Positions 37,084-48,630 of a stretch of DNA of 64,000 nt are shown here, piece after piece. Both the position numbers and the translations under genes were made by a program. The stretch spans positions 1 to 64,000 of the forward strand of contig WHVA01000181.1 of the NCBI GenBank assembly GCA_015179125.1, given 5' to 3'. Below the pieces are notes generated by a model. The model was not told the DNA's origin and did not search any database. It saw only the letters and a program-made list of their open reading frames with translations. Origin of the DNA: Gautieria morchelliformis. Taxonomy: Eukaryota > Basidiomycota > Agaricomycetes > Gomphales > Gomphaceae. Positions within the stretch are counted from its first letter, which is position 1. Each line of letters begins with the position of its first letter.

Positions 37084-38532
37084 CCGGTGTGTGCATGTGC
37101 GTGTTCCGGGTTAAGATGAGGCCGGCAACAGCTCGCACGAACGCATTGACGCGAGCGAGATTAAGAGGACCTCATAATCAGAAGGCGCGTGGCGTGAAAC
37201 CCTGGCCTGGTTCGGGGCAGGAGCAGGCGTTTGGGGACGAGGAGGCGCAGTACACTGTTGCTCTCGCCATCATGTCTCGCAGCCGCAGCACGCCGACTCG
37301 CCAGCAACTTGGCAAGGCGCAGTAGGAAGCGCGACCCGAAGTCCCAGCCTCGAAACCTGTCCAGGAGTTGCTGGGACGTTTTTATTTGAGGAGAAATGTG
37401 GTGTTATATGAGGATGGGGACGGCGAGTCTTCTTTCGTGGGGAGCGCAGCGTCGGACCACACGCGTGCACCGCACCTGCACCCACACCAGATGATACATG
37501 CGTCACGCGCGACGCGGGGGCGGAGGCACATACCGTCGGTAATGCTGGATCGTGATTTAAGTATGGGTTAGTGGGCGATGGGGCGATATACGGCAGGACA
37601 GAAAGACAGACCGAGAGGGACGATAGAACACTTACGACGGCAAACCAGCGAGCATGGCACGATAAGCCACGAGGTCACATACGACACGGTCGTGCAGCCG
37701 AACACATTGACATTAAAATGTAGTTAGGGCTTTGATCCAGCTTCCCTGGCCAGGATTCTGATATCGGTGGGTCATCTTGGTCTGGATGTCCCTCTCCACG
37801 GGAGCGGGCTCCCACCGCGCTTGACGCTATTACAGGTGAACGTGCGTCACCGTCATCACCATATAGTTCGCGCGTAACCCCGCGCTTATTCTACCCATGC
37901 CCAGAACTCCTAATGACACTTAGCAGATCCTGCACAATAGGACATACCCCCGCCCCAGGATTTGTGTAGCCGGCGACGACAGCGAGGGCGCTGTGACGGA
38001 CTGGGGTGTATGCGAGTACGGGTATGCGTGGTGATGTTCGGTGGCTGAGAAGGGTGTGTGAAGAGGCGGAGGGGGAGGGAGCGTATGTCCGTGGGATGGG
38101 TTACCCGAGAGGGGAGGGAGGGGGAGGAGGAGGAGGAGGAGGAGGAGGAGGCATTCGTGGTGGGATACCCTGTCCCTGCGCCGTATGCACGCTGTGCTAT
38201 TGGTGAGCTATGTGGCGCACCCTTAGGGAGAAATAAACACTTCCCTACCCGCCCACAAATACCTCGATTCAAGGTTACTGTGGAGGCCCCAATCCTCGCT
38301 CAGCGTTCAATCCTTCTCCAACCCTATCCCTCACACCCAAATATGGCGTCGCGCCCTCTCTACACCTGCAAACTAATCGGGCTCCCCCCTGCATCCCAGT
38401 CCGAGGAGGGGACTCGGATGGTGGGCAGATAGCTCCCGCATTATTACAGTAAATGCCAGTGCGCCGTAGTACGAGCTTTGGTGTAGCGGTGTGTGCGTGT
38501 GTGTAGTATCTGGGAGAAGGGCCTGCCTGCGG
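37084..38532. other. rearranged noncoding stretch with microsatellite
   Basis: Contains a GGA/GAG run at about 38107-38152 and a block (37960-38420) that matches 53260-53660 in the same direction, for example near CCCTCTCTACACC and CATCCCAGTCC. No gene is recognisable. The matching block shows that this piece is part of the regional duplication network. Confidence 0.5.
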
Positions 38533-38682
38533 TATTAGAGTATATGTTGGGTAATAATTATTAAGTCGATAGAAATTATTATCGGACTGTTAAAATAAGC
38601 GCCAGAAGAGCTGGTAATTTTTACATTAATTAAGGTGACTGTCACGTGACTGACGCGTGTGGTGGGGCTCCTCTCTGCCACC

Positions 38683-39916
38683 ATGCCACTCAACCGCTCC
38701 AAGAAATGGCTACTCCTCGCCACTCTGATTCCCATCGCTATAACCTCCCCACGGTTGCCTGACATCCCATCTGATTCCGAGGATACTGCAAGCCACACGC
38801 ACAGTCACCTCATGCACACGGCAGGCGCCCTTTGCAAGCCAAAGGAGAAACCACGACCAAAGATCGGAGGCCATCGGATCACGGAGGAATATCTCCAGAG
38901 CCTCAGTGAGGCTGAGTGTATCTGGAGGTTCCGGTAAGCAACACCATGTGTCTGCCATGCCATTATAACTAAAATATTCAACTTTGCACTAAAGGTTTAC
39001 CCTAGATGAGCTGAGAAACCTCAGTCAGGTTATGGAGCTGCCAGGTCCTCTCATAACAAAGTGCGGTTTCCGCTCCCTCCCCCTCGAATCTCTCAGCCTT
39101 CTGTGCGCACGGCTTCGCAGCCCAGAGGATTTATGGTCCCTGGCCACCAAGTACGCACGCCCCCAGTCTGCGATCTCAGAGATCGTGAATGAGACGGCGT
39201 CTTTTATAAACACAAGATGGGGAGGGCTTCTGGCCTGGGATCATGCAGGGATCCTGAGCCAGAAAAATTTGAATGTATACGCAGCGGCACTACATGATTT
39301 CGGGGCTCCAACCAGCACAATCATCGGCTTCATCGATTGCACCATACAACGGACATGCAGGCCTGTGGATAATCAAGAGCTTGCTTACACAGGTTATAAA
39401 AAATTTCATGGCATGAAATTTCAGGCGGTCGTCACACCTAACGGACTAATCGCCCACTTGGCTGGCCCGTATCGCGCACCTCAAAACGACAATGGTGTCC
39501 TGAGGGAGAGTGGACTCGTGGGTCTCATGGAGAGGTATGCGATTCAGGAGCACTCACAGGAGGGGGATCCAGCCGAGCGGCGATTTTATCAAGTGTATGG
39601 GGATTCAGCCTATGGAGTCAGCCCGTGGGTTTTGAGTCCCTATGCTCACGTTGGAGAACTCACAAATGATGAGCGAGCCTGGAACTCGGCCATGGGTGGG
39701 GTTCGCATCTCGGTGGAACACGGCTTTGGGCTGGTCACGCAGGACTGGCCATATCTGCAATGCTTCTGGAAACACAAAATCCTTGGCAACCCCTGCGGTC
39801 TTCTCTACCGGGTGGCCGTGCTACTGACAAATGCTCATGCATGTGTCATGCCGAATCAGACTGCCCAGCGTTACTCCTGCCCGCCGCCCTCATTGGAAGA
39901 GTATTTTCACGCGTAA
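38683..39916 (+). CDS. PIF/Harbinger transposase (DDE endonuclease)
   Basis: Exons 38683-38933 and 38995-39916 give 390 aa. The ATG has a good context (CCACCATGCC). DDE residues are visible in GFIDCTIQRTCRP (first Asp), VYGDSAYGVSP (second Asp) and SAMGGVRISVEHGFG (Glu). A helix-turn-helix-like region lies before them (LPLESLSLLCARL). The length is normal and no stops or shifts are seen. Harbinger transposases usually need the Myb/SANT partner for nuclear import and end binding; that gene is present opposite, 242 bp away. The element may be competent. Confidence 0.85.
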
Positions 39917-39942
39917 ATACTGGTATATGCGAGCTTCTTTTG

Positions 39943-40110
39943 GTGATTAAAGGATTTTTTTCTCTACTGTTTTACTTTGTAAACCAAGAAAAGAATTTTT
40001 GATTTTCTTCTATACTGTTTTACTTTGTTAACCAAGAAATGAATTTTTTTGGGTGATTAAAGGATTTTTTCTATACTGTTTTACTTTATAAACCAAGAAA
40101 TAATTTTTTT
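39943..40110. repeat. three tandem AT-rich units between the Harbinger genes
   Basis: The string CTGTTTTACTTTGT, then AAACCAAGAAA or a close variant, recurs three times with TGATTAAAGGATTTTTT between. It lies between the two convergent stop codons and could provide polyadenylation signals for both genes. Confidence 0.75.
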
Positions 40111-40158
40111 GGAGCTATAACAACGAAAACATAGCTAATTAATTGCTAAGGAAGATAG

Positions 40159-41242
40159 TTAATTGAGCAGACCCTGGCGCAAGATGTCAAGAAGCGCATT
40201 CGAGGTGCGCTCCTGCATATCAATGACCCGGTCTTGACGAGCTATGAGCATCGTGCGGAATTCCCTCATTTCTTCGTCCTTCTTGGCCTCCCTTTCCTCC
40301 TTCCTTGCCTCTCGCTCATCACTCTTCTCCATAAGGTGCACCATCCTCGAGGTCTCCTTGGACAAATTCGTGCGGCTCGTGCTCGTCAGACGTGTCCGTT
40401 TCGACGCGGTCGACCAGGAATCGGGAGGGGTGCTGCTAGGCCCACTGTCATTCTCCTTCCCACTCTCTGAATCGGAAGATGAGGACGGGCGTGACCGTTT
40501 ATTGCGGTCTTGGTGACCAGTCATCATCCCGAGTCGCATGGTCTCCCCGGCCTCTCGGGAGGCATTCTGGACCTGGAACATGTGAGTCCTATAATATATT
40601 GATCACCATCACACTTACCTCTTTAGTCTGCTCCTTCTCCTCCTCACGGGTCTCCTTCGCATGTCTTTTGAGGTGCTGGATCGCATCGAGTTTGCCGGAC
40701 AGGGATGCAAATGCAAGAGGATCACGCTCCAGCTCCTTGGAAAGTGGTGAGCGAGCTGAGGTTTTTTTTCCCCCCTACCAAAGGCATATGGGTCAGTTCG
40801 CATGCAATCATAGAATATTTACACGGCAGCTTACCTCTACCCATCCCAGGAGTGATGTCACCTTATTCTTCAAGGTCTCTGCTTCTCGGTTCAAGCAGAG
40901 CCCCTCTTCCTGGACCATTGTGGCGACTGCCTTCCACCGTTCACCTACCTTGTTGCGCGGAGCCATGTAGGGATTGACATCGATCACCGCGCGAAGGAGA
41001 TGCTCCAGATCCTTCGTAGAAAACTCCTCCCTTGGTTTCCGCACTTTGGAACGTGTGGAGCCTAAGGGGGGTCCTGAAGGGAGAGCAACTGGCTGAGAAG
41101 ATGGTGCCGTGCTGGGTGGACGCGACGCGTTGGTTGAGTCACCAAGGAGCACAGGGTCGATCTGAGGCTCGTAGTGCATGTCTGAGGCTGTAGACGAGAC
41201 GGTTGTCATACCGTAGAATGAAGCCGGAGGGATGGGGTCCAT
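40159..41242 (-). CDS. Myb/SANT-like DNA-binding protein of the Harbinger element
   Basis: Three exons. Exon 1 (from 41242) has MDPIPPASFYGMTTVSS, a Ser/Pro-rich linker, then the trihelix-like block EFSTKDLEHLLRAVIDVNPY and NKVGERWKAVATMVQEEG, ending NKVTSLLGWVE. Exon 2 gives ELERDPLAFASLSGKLDAIQ. Exon 3 gives VQNASREAGETMRLG, a Ser/Thr-rich region and a charged coiled-coil tail (EREARKEEREAKKDEEMREF) ending DILRQGLLN. This architecture matches the second protein of PIF/Harbinger elements, which binds transposon ends with the transposase. Splice phases agree. The roughly 300-aa product appears intact. Confidence 0.75.
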
Positions 41243-41398
41243 GGGGAGACTTGTCGGCCCTGGAGCGTTGGGAGCGCGGCAGTGGTGGACGTCAGTGGAT
41301 GCGTTCTGAGATAGAAAATTCTCACGCTGAGTCAGTAATTTTTAGCTACGCCGGAATATTCCGACCTAATAATTATTGGTAACATATACTCTCTATTA

Positions 41399-41835
41399 GG
41401 CAGGGCATAGGAGAAAGTTTCAAGCCTGGCAAGCGCTACGGTCGATATCGATTGCGTGGCTGTGTTTGGAGTATCCACCAAGGATATGATGATGGTGGTG
41501 GGACCAAGCAGGAGCAACATGGTGCCTGGACATGTGCTTTAGAATGTGCATTGCAGAGCAAACCATTTTTGTCACAGCCACGCCGGTCCCCGACCAGACT
41601 CTGAAATGGACGCTGATTTATGAAAGGAAGACACTCGATGCATGTAATTGGGCATGTAATCATGCTCACAGCCAGTGATGATGCTTGGGAACTAGCGTTC
41701 GTAGTGTCTAGATCCCGGATCCTGACGGGCGGGGGCGAGGGCGGCTGCACCAACGCGAAAAACATTCCATGAGTCGAGTGAGGGCTGTAAGTACAGGCTA
41801 CAGCGACAGGCCACCCGGCGTCAAGTGCGGCCGTA
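41399..41835. other. spacer between Harbinger element and R1
   Basis: No gene is recognisable. It may be the outer part of the longer R1 variant, since sequence continues smoothly into R1 copy 3. Confidence 0.35.
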
Positions 41836-42260
41836 TCACAACTCGAAGGTTGAAGATAGACCGTGACGGCGGCCTCGGATCGACACGCCGCGGTCATACA
41901 GACTGTACTTTGGCACAACATTTGCGGATAATTATGAGCGTCGAGACTGTACGATGCTCCGAGTCGGCGTGTGGGTATCTTGAAGACAGATAGCCGGACA
42001 AGCCGCGAGCCTGGGAGGTTTTGGCACATCCGCGTATACTTGTGCACATACAGGTACGGCACTCGCGTGGAGTATATATATACGGTACTCTATTCGTGGG
42101 ATTGGGATATCAGTGTCCGTCATGATCAGGCACGTCGCGGTCTCCTCAGTTTAACTCATTTTAACGTGAGTCAGGCTCCACCCTGGCCAAAAGCTGCTGA
42201 TACTCGTGCGCATTACACTAGGAGCTTGTGTACTTGGGCCTGACAGTGTGGTCGAGGCGC
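41836..42260 (-). repeat. dispersed repeat R1, copy 3 (uninterrupted)
   Basis: Reverse-complement match to the interrupted copy at 62530-62637 plus 63699-64000, including ACTGAGGAGACCGCGACGTG across the point where that copy carries its insertion. It therefore serves as the empty-site reference. It contains a TATA run (GGAGTATATATATACGG). Confidence 0.7.
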
Positions 42261-42639
42261 TCATGGGTTCCAGCATGTGACCCATCCATGGGCCGAGGCA
42301 GTGCACAGCTGAGTACAGCACAGGAAGTTCCTCGTCATCCTTCTCTTTTCAAGCTGTGACAACACTAGACCAGAGGAACAGAATGGCATCTCAGACAGAC
42401 TACCCTCTGTGATGAACAGTATGTAGATCATTATTACCAATGCTATATTTGCTCTCGCAGGGTGGGCACGAGTTGACACTAATGCATGCTGAGCCCTGAT
42501 GGAAGTTGGCTTGACGTGTAAGGATGTGACAATGGTATGCTGTTTCATAGTGTTTACAAATTAACATAACTAAGTGTGCACTTCACACCAGATCAGTATC
42601 CCAGGCATGCATACCTGCATGCACTGCATGCAGTTCGTC

Positions 42640-45524
42640 TCCCGAGGCCATCCCTATATATTCCTCAGGATGCAATTCTTGAATCCGCACACAAGTAATA
42701 ATAAAATATGGGCAAAGTCAAATTCAAAATGGCACAGAATATATATGTATCTAGTGGTTTTTTGATGGTATGGGTTGGCCAGATTGAGCATATACCCACA
42801 TCTCCCATGGCAACCAATTTCCAAGTGCTGAGAAAGATAGGTTGATGTAATTGCTCTGTGTTGCTCTGCCAGTTGCTTTGGATTGGAATCATGGCTATGA
42901 TGTATTAGCTTGGATGCTGTCATTAAGCCTCTGCCGTTCTTCCAGATCCTACCAAACCATTAACCAGTGCTGAAGCAGACGCTAACCGCTCACCGGAGGC
43001 AATCTGCCTGGCCATTTCTACATCTCCAGGACATCCGGTCATGTGAGTAAACTCATCCAACTCTATCCCACCTGACCCAGCATCTTCAGGTGACTCCTGG
43101 CCTTCCTGATCGGCCACATTGTCCTCCAAATTCTCAGCATTAAAATCCTCCTGGCTCAAGTGAGGGTTCCCAAATTCAGCCACTATAGCATTGTGAACAC
43201 TTTGTCTGGCTGCATGGAAGCTGGAGAATGAAAGAGAGGGTAATGAGGGGCTGTTAAGTCGACTGTGTCTCTCTTTGAGAGTTAGGTGAAAGCGGCAGAT
43301 GATAATTACTGATAAGCTGTATGTGCACTGTTAGTACAATCACATGTCTTTCTTATTAACTTTCTGTGAGAAGATACCTCTCTTGAGGAGCACCTAAGAT
43401 GTTAGCAAGGCTTGGCTTCATACCACAAAGGAGCTGATATCAGCTATTTAATTACCATGATCAATGTATTACATACCCTCAATACCTGAAATGTAAAAGA
43501 AGACTGAGTAATCCATCAAAACTCATTGTCTTTATAAGTAACAATACCTCAGTTGTGACAGCATTAGCCAAACTAATTGTGAGCACAAATCTAAATATGA
43601 ATCAACATATGCAATATCATAGGAATAATGTTCCATACCCATATCTGACAAAGCCTTACCTGTAGATTAGTGATATGTTCATATATATAAGCAATATGTT
43701 GTATGCTCACCTTGGTAAAGCACTAGACTAATGAGAGATTTCTTATCCCAAATCTCACCTTTCCACCAAAGCCTCATGGTTTGAATTGAGCTCAGAATGG
43801 TTATTATGACAACTCCAGTGTCAAAAAGGATTACAGCAACATTGTCCATGGTGGCCACTGTCAAAGATATTCAGAGACAAATTGGACAAATACAAGTCCA
43901 TAGCTATTACACCTGATGAATTTGTTAGTGTTAATCTAGCCAGAAAGTCCTAGTCAGTACTGACAAGGTTATTGTATTCAATTGTGAACTAGTAGGATTG
44001 CAGTTGTCCAAAACAGACTCATACTATATGCAGTAATATAAGTTTATGCTATCCATACAAAGTCTGCACCAGGACATACCACTTGACCAATAATAGCACC
44101 AAGAATAAGCAACCCAAGAACACCCAAAACTCTTTGATTCTGAAGGGAAATAGCATAGGTGCAAGCTAGCAGAAGGCCTAGATAATAAAATGTGTTGATC
44201 CTTCTGCCTGAGAAATATATATGGGTATAATCACTCACCCTGTACACCAATCAGAGAATGAAATGCTAAAGCATTAGCTAGGTGAGTTAGAGTATTGCAT
44301 TTCCTTTGAAGATGTGAGTCTCTAGGGTGCTTCTTCATAAGGAATGCAAGCCATACTAGATACTCATTCCAATCAGTAAGGGTGTTACACATGAGAGCAT
44401 TGTTGTAATATACCTCAATGGACACGTTAGATATATTAAGATATATGGCAAGAAGAAAAAAGCCATGGGCAGGTAACGAGCGAATAAATAGAAAATGGTG
44501 CCGAGTTTGACGGTCTTGCACCAAATGTGCTTGATCTCAGATGGCAAAGTGAGAAGAGTGTCGTAGATGAGCAGTGCTGTATAACAAGCTATGGATATCA
44601 TGGAATTAGATAGGGAATATGTACGCCTACCAAGCGCTGCAAAGTTGACAGAGTTGAGCGCAAAGCTAGTTCAGGTAAGTTCTTCTGCACCTCACTCAGT
44701 GTGGTAAGCACATACTCGTCTAATAGCGCCTGGATTTCAGTCGAGGGGTCCGCCTGAGACATGATATAAGGACGAAAGACTGGAATGCAGACGAGGGACT
44801 AAGTTGTGCGTAGCGATGTGGGGTTGGAGTAGCAGATCGCGGGTGTATATATAAGATTCCGGCCATGGGTGCTGCCAGGTCAACAGATATTCACAACATC
44901 CCATCAGTGCGAAGCATGGCACAGTTTGTAAGGGGGGCGGGTCCGATAGAAGGACGTCACGTGTAAAAGAATTAATACAAGGTCGAAGCATCAGTCAGAT
45001 ATAGTGATCCGCTCGGACGAGTAATTGAGCCTTGGGTTCTTGCCAGGAACTGGTTATTATATCCGCGGAATGGTCTCGAAAGTGCATATAAAACTTGACG
45101 TCATGTAAGCGCACTTGGCACTCATTGACGACTCCAAGTGCGGTGTCAGCATAACGACACATGAAAATCAACTGCGACTACTGATGGCTATTAAGATGAA
45201 GCAGGTCCGGGGTATTACTTGAAAAGAAGGGAGCACGAGGAAGCCAGATGATCGGGAGATCCCACCTCAACCGCCAGAGTTTGCATGTGTCTGTGATTCT
45301 AAAGCGACGTTGGATGATCTCTGCAGGCGTGCTGGCTCGTGGTTGCTGGATATAGCGACACGGGAAATTTCTCATTTTGGCGGCATTTCCTGACGTGGGA
45401 AGAGGTCATATCAAGAGACCTCGAATTTCGACATGAGGCACAACGACATGGTAACCACGATCTCGTGCACTCAGTGTATCGGCTTGACGCTGATGGTAGA
45501 GCTGTGCCCGGGTGGCCCGGGAAA
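42640..45524 (-). repeat. duplicated unit C
   Basis: Inverted copy with DUF6533 3' flank (GGTATGGGTTGGCCAGA), gene, promoter and upstream block. Similarity to units B, D and E stops at about 45524, directly after GGCCCGGGAAA, where Helitron-related sequence begins. The GC-rich partner gene is missing on this side. Confidence 0.65.
42923..44762 (-). CDS. DUF6533-family membrane protein, copy C
   Basis: The start at 44762 gives MSQADPSTEIQALLDEYVL. Exons include YTALLIYDTLLTLPSEIKHI, VKLGTIFYLFARYLP, LLLACTYAISLQNQRVLG with VLGLLILGAIIGQVV, VAVILFDTGVVIITILSSI and the tail AEFGNPHLSQEDFNAENLED. The last codons differ from copies B, D and E (ERLASASALV in place of EQLVSLSGTG), consistent with a one-base deletion that extends the frame to GRTAEA. 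The predicted product is a multi-pass membrane protein of unknown function. No GC-rich partner remains upstream, so its promoter environment is changed by the Helitron junction. Confidence 0.52.
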
Positions 45525-45793
45525 ACCCAGGTACGGTGCACGAGCGTTGACCCGTCTGTGTGCAGATTTAGGTGTCCCAGTCAAAAGCACGTCTGCCACT
45601 CGGACCACCTGCGCATCCCTTCTCGTCTCTCATTTTCGTGCCCGTTGTACTAAGCTCGAGTTACTGGACACGGAAGATATTCGAGTTGACTTGCACATGT
45701 CCACACCTCATGCACCGGTCCCTGACACTCGCCATGATACCTTGGTGCAGCTCCTCATGTCTGTGTATTCTAGCGAAGTACGTGGTGTCTGAA

Positions 45794-46600
45794 ATGAATC
45801 GTCCTGTTCATCTGCATCACAAAGCGAGGAGTAAACTTCTCCGAAGGGAACAAAGACTTCGGAACCTGAATGACGCCGCTCGCCGTTCTGCTGCTGACCG
45901 CGCGGATTGGCCTAATGTAGTCCCTAACGACACTATACTTTCGTGTTGCCGCGATTATTATAACGCCACCATGTGGACACCCCCACCCATGTGCGCATCG
46001 TGTGCAAGGAGACGTCCTTCTATACCTTTGATTGAACTCGTCACGGTTCGTGGTTTACCGCCACCATGCAACCTTGAATTACTGCGACTTACAGATTCAT
46101 TCATTATTCAGCGATACATTGTAAACAACCTTTCGAGTGAGTTCTCGTTTGACAATGTTGTCATTGATGGTTTAATGCTTCACCGGGACGGCCTTCGACA
46201 GCTTGATGATGGATCCACGATCGTCTCTTTATGTCCTGATTGCCATTCCTCGCTAACGCATGAAAAGGTGCCGCGGTTCGCTCTTAAAAATGACTTGTAC
46301 CGTGGCCACTTGCCAGAGGAATTCATGGACTTGATTTGGGTTGAGGAAATGGTATGTTCGCTTTACCGGAATACGGCACACGTTACGCGTTTGTATGACT
46401 CTAGCGATCCTGCCCAGCCCCGCGTGTTTCACGGCAATACGTGCGCTCATGATATGAATGTCATTTCAATTGCCGATACGCTTCCGCGCACGCCTGCTGA
46501 TTTGCATGGGATGATTAGCGTGGTTTTCGTCGGACGTGGCAAGCTGGATATCAACAGGTACTGCGCATCACATGTAACAAATATAATGTATACTGTATAA
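45794..46600 (+). pseudogene. Helitron-type ORF fragment (DUF6570 region)
   Basis: The protein MNRPVHLHHKARSKLLRREQ through SLCPDCHSSLTHEKVPRFAL, NDLYRGHLPEEFMDLIWVEE, RNTAHVTRLYDSSDPAQP and HGNTCAHDMN matches the N-terminal DUF6570 part of basidiomycete Helitron Rep/helicase proteins. A donor (GTACTG) follows at 46558, but neither the Rep catalytic HUH region nor the PIF1-like helicase is present downstream, so the element is 3'-truncated. CxxC-type pairs (MCASCARR, CPDCH) suggest zinc binding. It begins about 270 bp after the abrupt end of duplicated unit C. Confidence 0.65.
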
Positions 46601-46660
46601 ACGCAAATCGTCACTTATGAAAGAATACTTCGTATGAAACTGTAATATCGACAACCCCTA

Positions 46661-46696
46661 CCCCGCAGCGGAGTCGGGGACTGGCGCCAATGCGCC
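46661..46696. repeat. two adjacent short hairpins, possible Helitron 3' end
   Basis: CCCCG..CGGGG (46661-46679) and GGCGC-CAAT-GCGCC (46683-46696) follow each other and are succeeded by GCTACGG. Helitrons end with a hairpin a few bases before CTRR; CTAC does not fit, so the assignment is tentative. Confidence 0.35.
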
Positions 46697-48007
46697 GCTA
46701 CGGATTATGTCATCAAATATACATAAATACAGCCGGTGGCGGTAGTACAAAAGTGATTTGATCACTTGTCACTTAAATTTTAGACCTGAGGACGCTCGTG
46801 CACCGTAGGCTCCGTTGCAGAGTCTGGCGCCCTGATCCGAGTCAGGAACTCGAATGGCCAGGGTCAGGAGTTCCGAATCGAGATGTAGCGGTGGCGGTGT
46901 GATCCGACAAGAACACACTCAGTACTTTGCGTGGTGTGTGGCAAACGACGTGTGAGGTAAACTGACCTACAGACTCTGATTCGGAACCTACAACTGCAGT
47001 TGTCATCTGAATTAGTAGGAAACAAGTTACAACTTGAATTCGAGCAAAAGCGAAAGACAAAGGATCATAACGGTCAACAATAACATTACTTGTTACCATC
47101 CTTTGTCTTTCGATAACGTCTCAGCGGGCTTCGCTAACGCAGAACTAACTGTTGTCGCAGTCTTGCACCCAACGTTAGCAGATATTAACAGACGTCTCCC
47201 ACCTAGCGTATTTAGTAGTACACGATACACGATACACTCTCCCGACAACCCCGGCCCCACCCCCACTCCAGTATATACGTAGTCTAGTCGAGCCGCGACG
47301 GTGGCACTTTCCTCCCCTCCCCCCTCCCCTCCCCACGTGAAACGAATACCGAGGACCCCCGGGCCGGTGCACGTACCCGGCATCACATAACGCTCCTGAT
47401 GCTTTCGAGTTGCTCTGCGCCTCTCATACCTCATACGCATACACACGCGCATCCCACGGCTCCCAGGCAAATGCGACTAATGCCACTGCACAGGCATCAA
47501 ACTGGGCCTCGGCACCCCCACACCAGCCCCAGGACCCAACCCGGGACCCACACCCACACCAGGACCCACGCCAGGACCCGTGACGGTAACAGCCCGCGGC
47601 GCAGCGAGCATGGTGCGGCTTGCGTTTGCGTTTGCGTTAGCGCTCAGGTGCTGCAGCGTGTCACGGTGTGCATGACGGCGCGGGGAGTGCGGCGTGCCCA
47701 GGTAGGCGTGCGCGAGCAGCGGGGGCGGGGGCTGGGGGAGCATGTGCGCGGGGTACACATTGGGCGGGGGCCGTTCCCGTTCCCGAGTGGCGTGGTGGGC
47801 GGGTGCACGAAGACGCCGCTCGTGCATTTGCCGGCGTGGTGGCGGCGGGGATTGGGGGGCTCTGGCAGGGGGGCCGGTATGGGTAAGGGTGCGGGTAAGG
47901 GTGCGGTGGTGGGCCCAGGTAAGGTCGGACGGCGGCTGTAGTTGTTGGGCGGCGGCGGCGTGTGTGTGCGGGGGTGCGGGAATGTGCAGGACGACATGCG
48001 CACGTGT

Positions 48008-48630
48008 TCACGCGTCGCGTACGCGGCCCCCAGGCGAGAGACACAGAGTCGCCAAGACACATCGACGTCGGTTGCGCTCTCCAGCCTTAGCCCCAGCCGC
48101 AGCCCCCTGTGCCGCATCGCGGAGGCTCGTCCCCGGACCCCGCCGCGCCAATGGCGCGCACGCGCTCCCCGCCGACAAGAAACTGGCGGTGGGCCGGGGG
48201 TCCGAACTCCCGCTCGGGCAGCGCCTTGAAGTGCTCCCGCCGTCTGGGGGTTCGGTGTCATCGCACGTGTGCCCGCCTTTGAGTGCGCGCGAGCTCCCTT
48301 CTCCGCCTCCGCCCCCGTCGCCGAAAAACGCACGCCGAACCACGCGCCGCGGCCGCGCTCACGCTCCAGGTGCCGATTCTTCTCGAGCTCGCCCCGCGCA
48401 CACGCCTCGCACGGGCAGCCCGCACGGGGAAGCGCTCCGTGTCGCGGAGGGCGTGCGGGTCGTGCGGGAAAGGCTCGCCGCGGGGTGGGAGGGCGGTGCA
48501 GCACGTGAGGGGGGGGCGGGTGGAGTCTAGGGAGCAGCGAGTGGCGCTCGGTAAGCGACACGAGGAACTGGGCAAGAGGACGTACCATCCGCGTCTCCAG
48601 AGTCGCTGTTCGTGTCTGGGTCTGGGTCAT
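48008..48630 (-). pseudogene. GC-rich hypothetical gene, copy 2 (frameshifted)
   Basis: An ATG (48630) and MTQTQTRTATLETR are kept, as is the first intron (GTACGT..CCCTAG), followed by DSTRPPLTCCTALPPRGEPF. Compared with the copy at 35451, about ten bases are missing after RFPV, so the CPCEACARGELEK block falls in another frame. A GTGCGT donor after AWFG and a CCCCAG acceptor could define a second intron leading to REHFKALPEREFG and FLVGGERVRAIG. Its function is unknown. It lies head-to-head with DUF6533 copy D. Confidence 0.45.

Larger units (their letters stand above)
38533..41398. mobile_element. PIF/Harbinger-type DNA transposon, near complete
   Basis: A 2.87-kb element with both genes typical of the superfamily: a DDE transposase (38683-39916, +) and a Myb/SANT-like protein (40159-41242, -), convergent. 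Imperfect inverted ends lie at 38533-38568 and 41362-41398 and share AGAGTATATGTT and AATAATTATTA with a small offset. A 3-bp target duplication of the TWA type expected for Harbinger could not be fixed because the ends are AT-rich. Confidence 0.72.

Noticed and set aside
38107..38152. GGA run as a coding poly-glycine protein
   Set aside because: A simple microsatellite with no supporting exon or family.
47875..47915. GGGTAAGGGTGCGG stretch as telomere-like repeat
   Set aside because: Only a few irregular units within GC-rich duplicated DNA; not a telomeric array.
47644..48630. Single 328-codon minus-strand protein
   Set aside because: High GC makes all frames open; conserved splice sites and comparison with the copy at 35451 favour a spliced, frameshifted gene.
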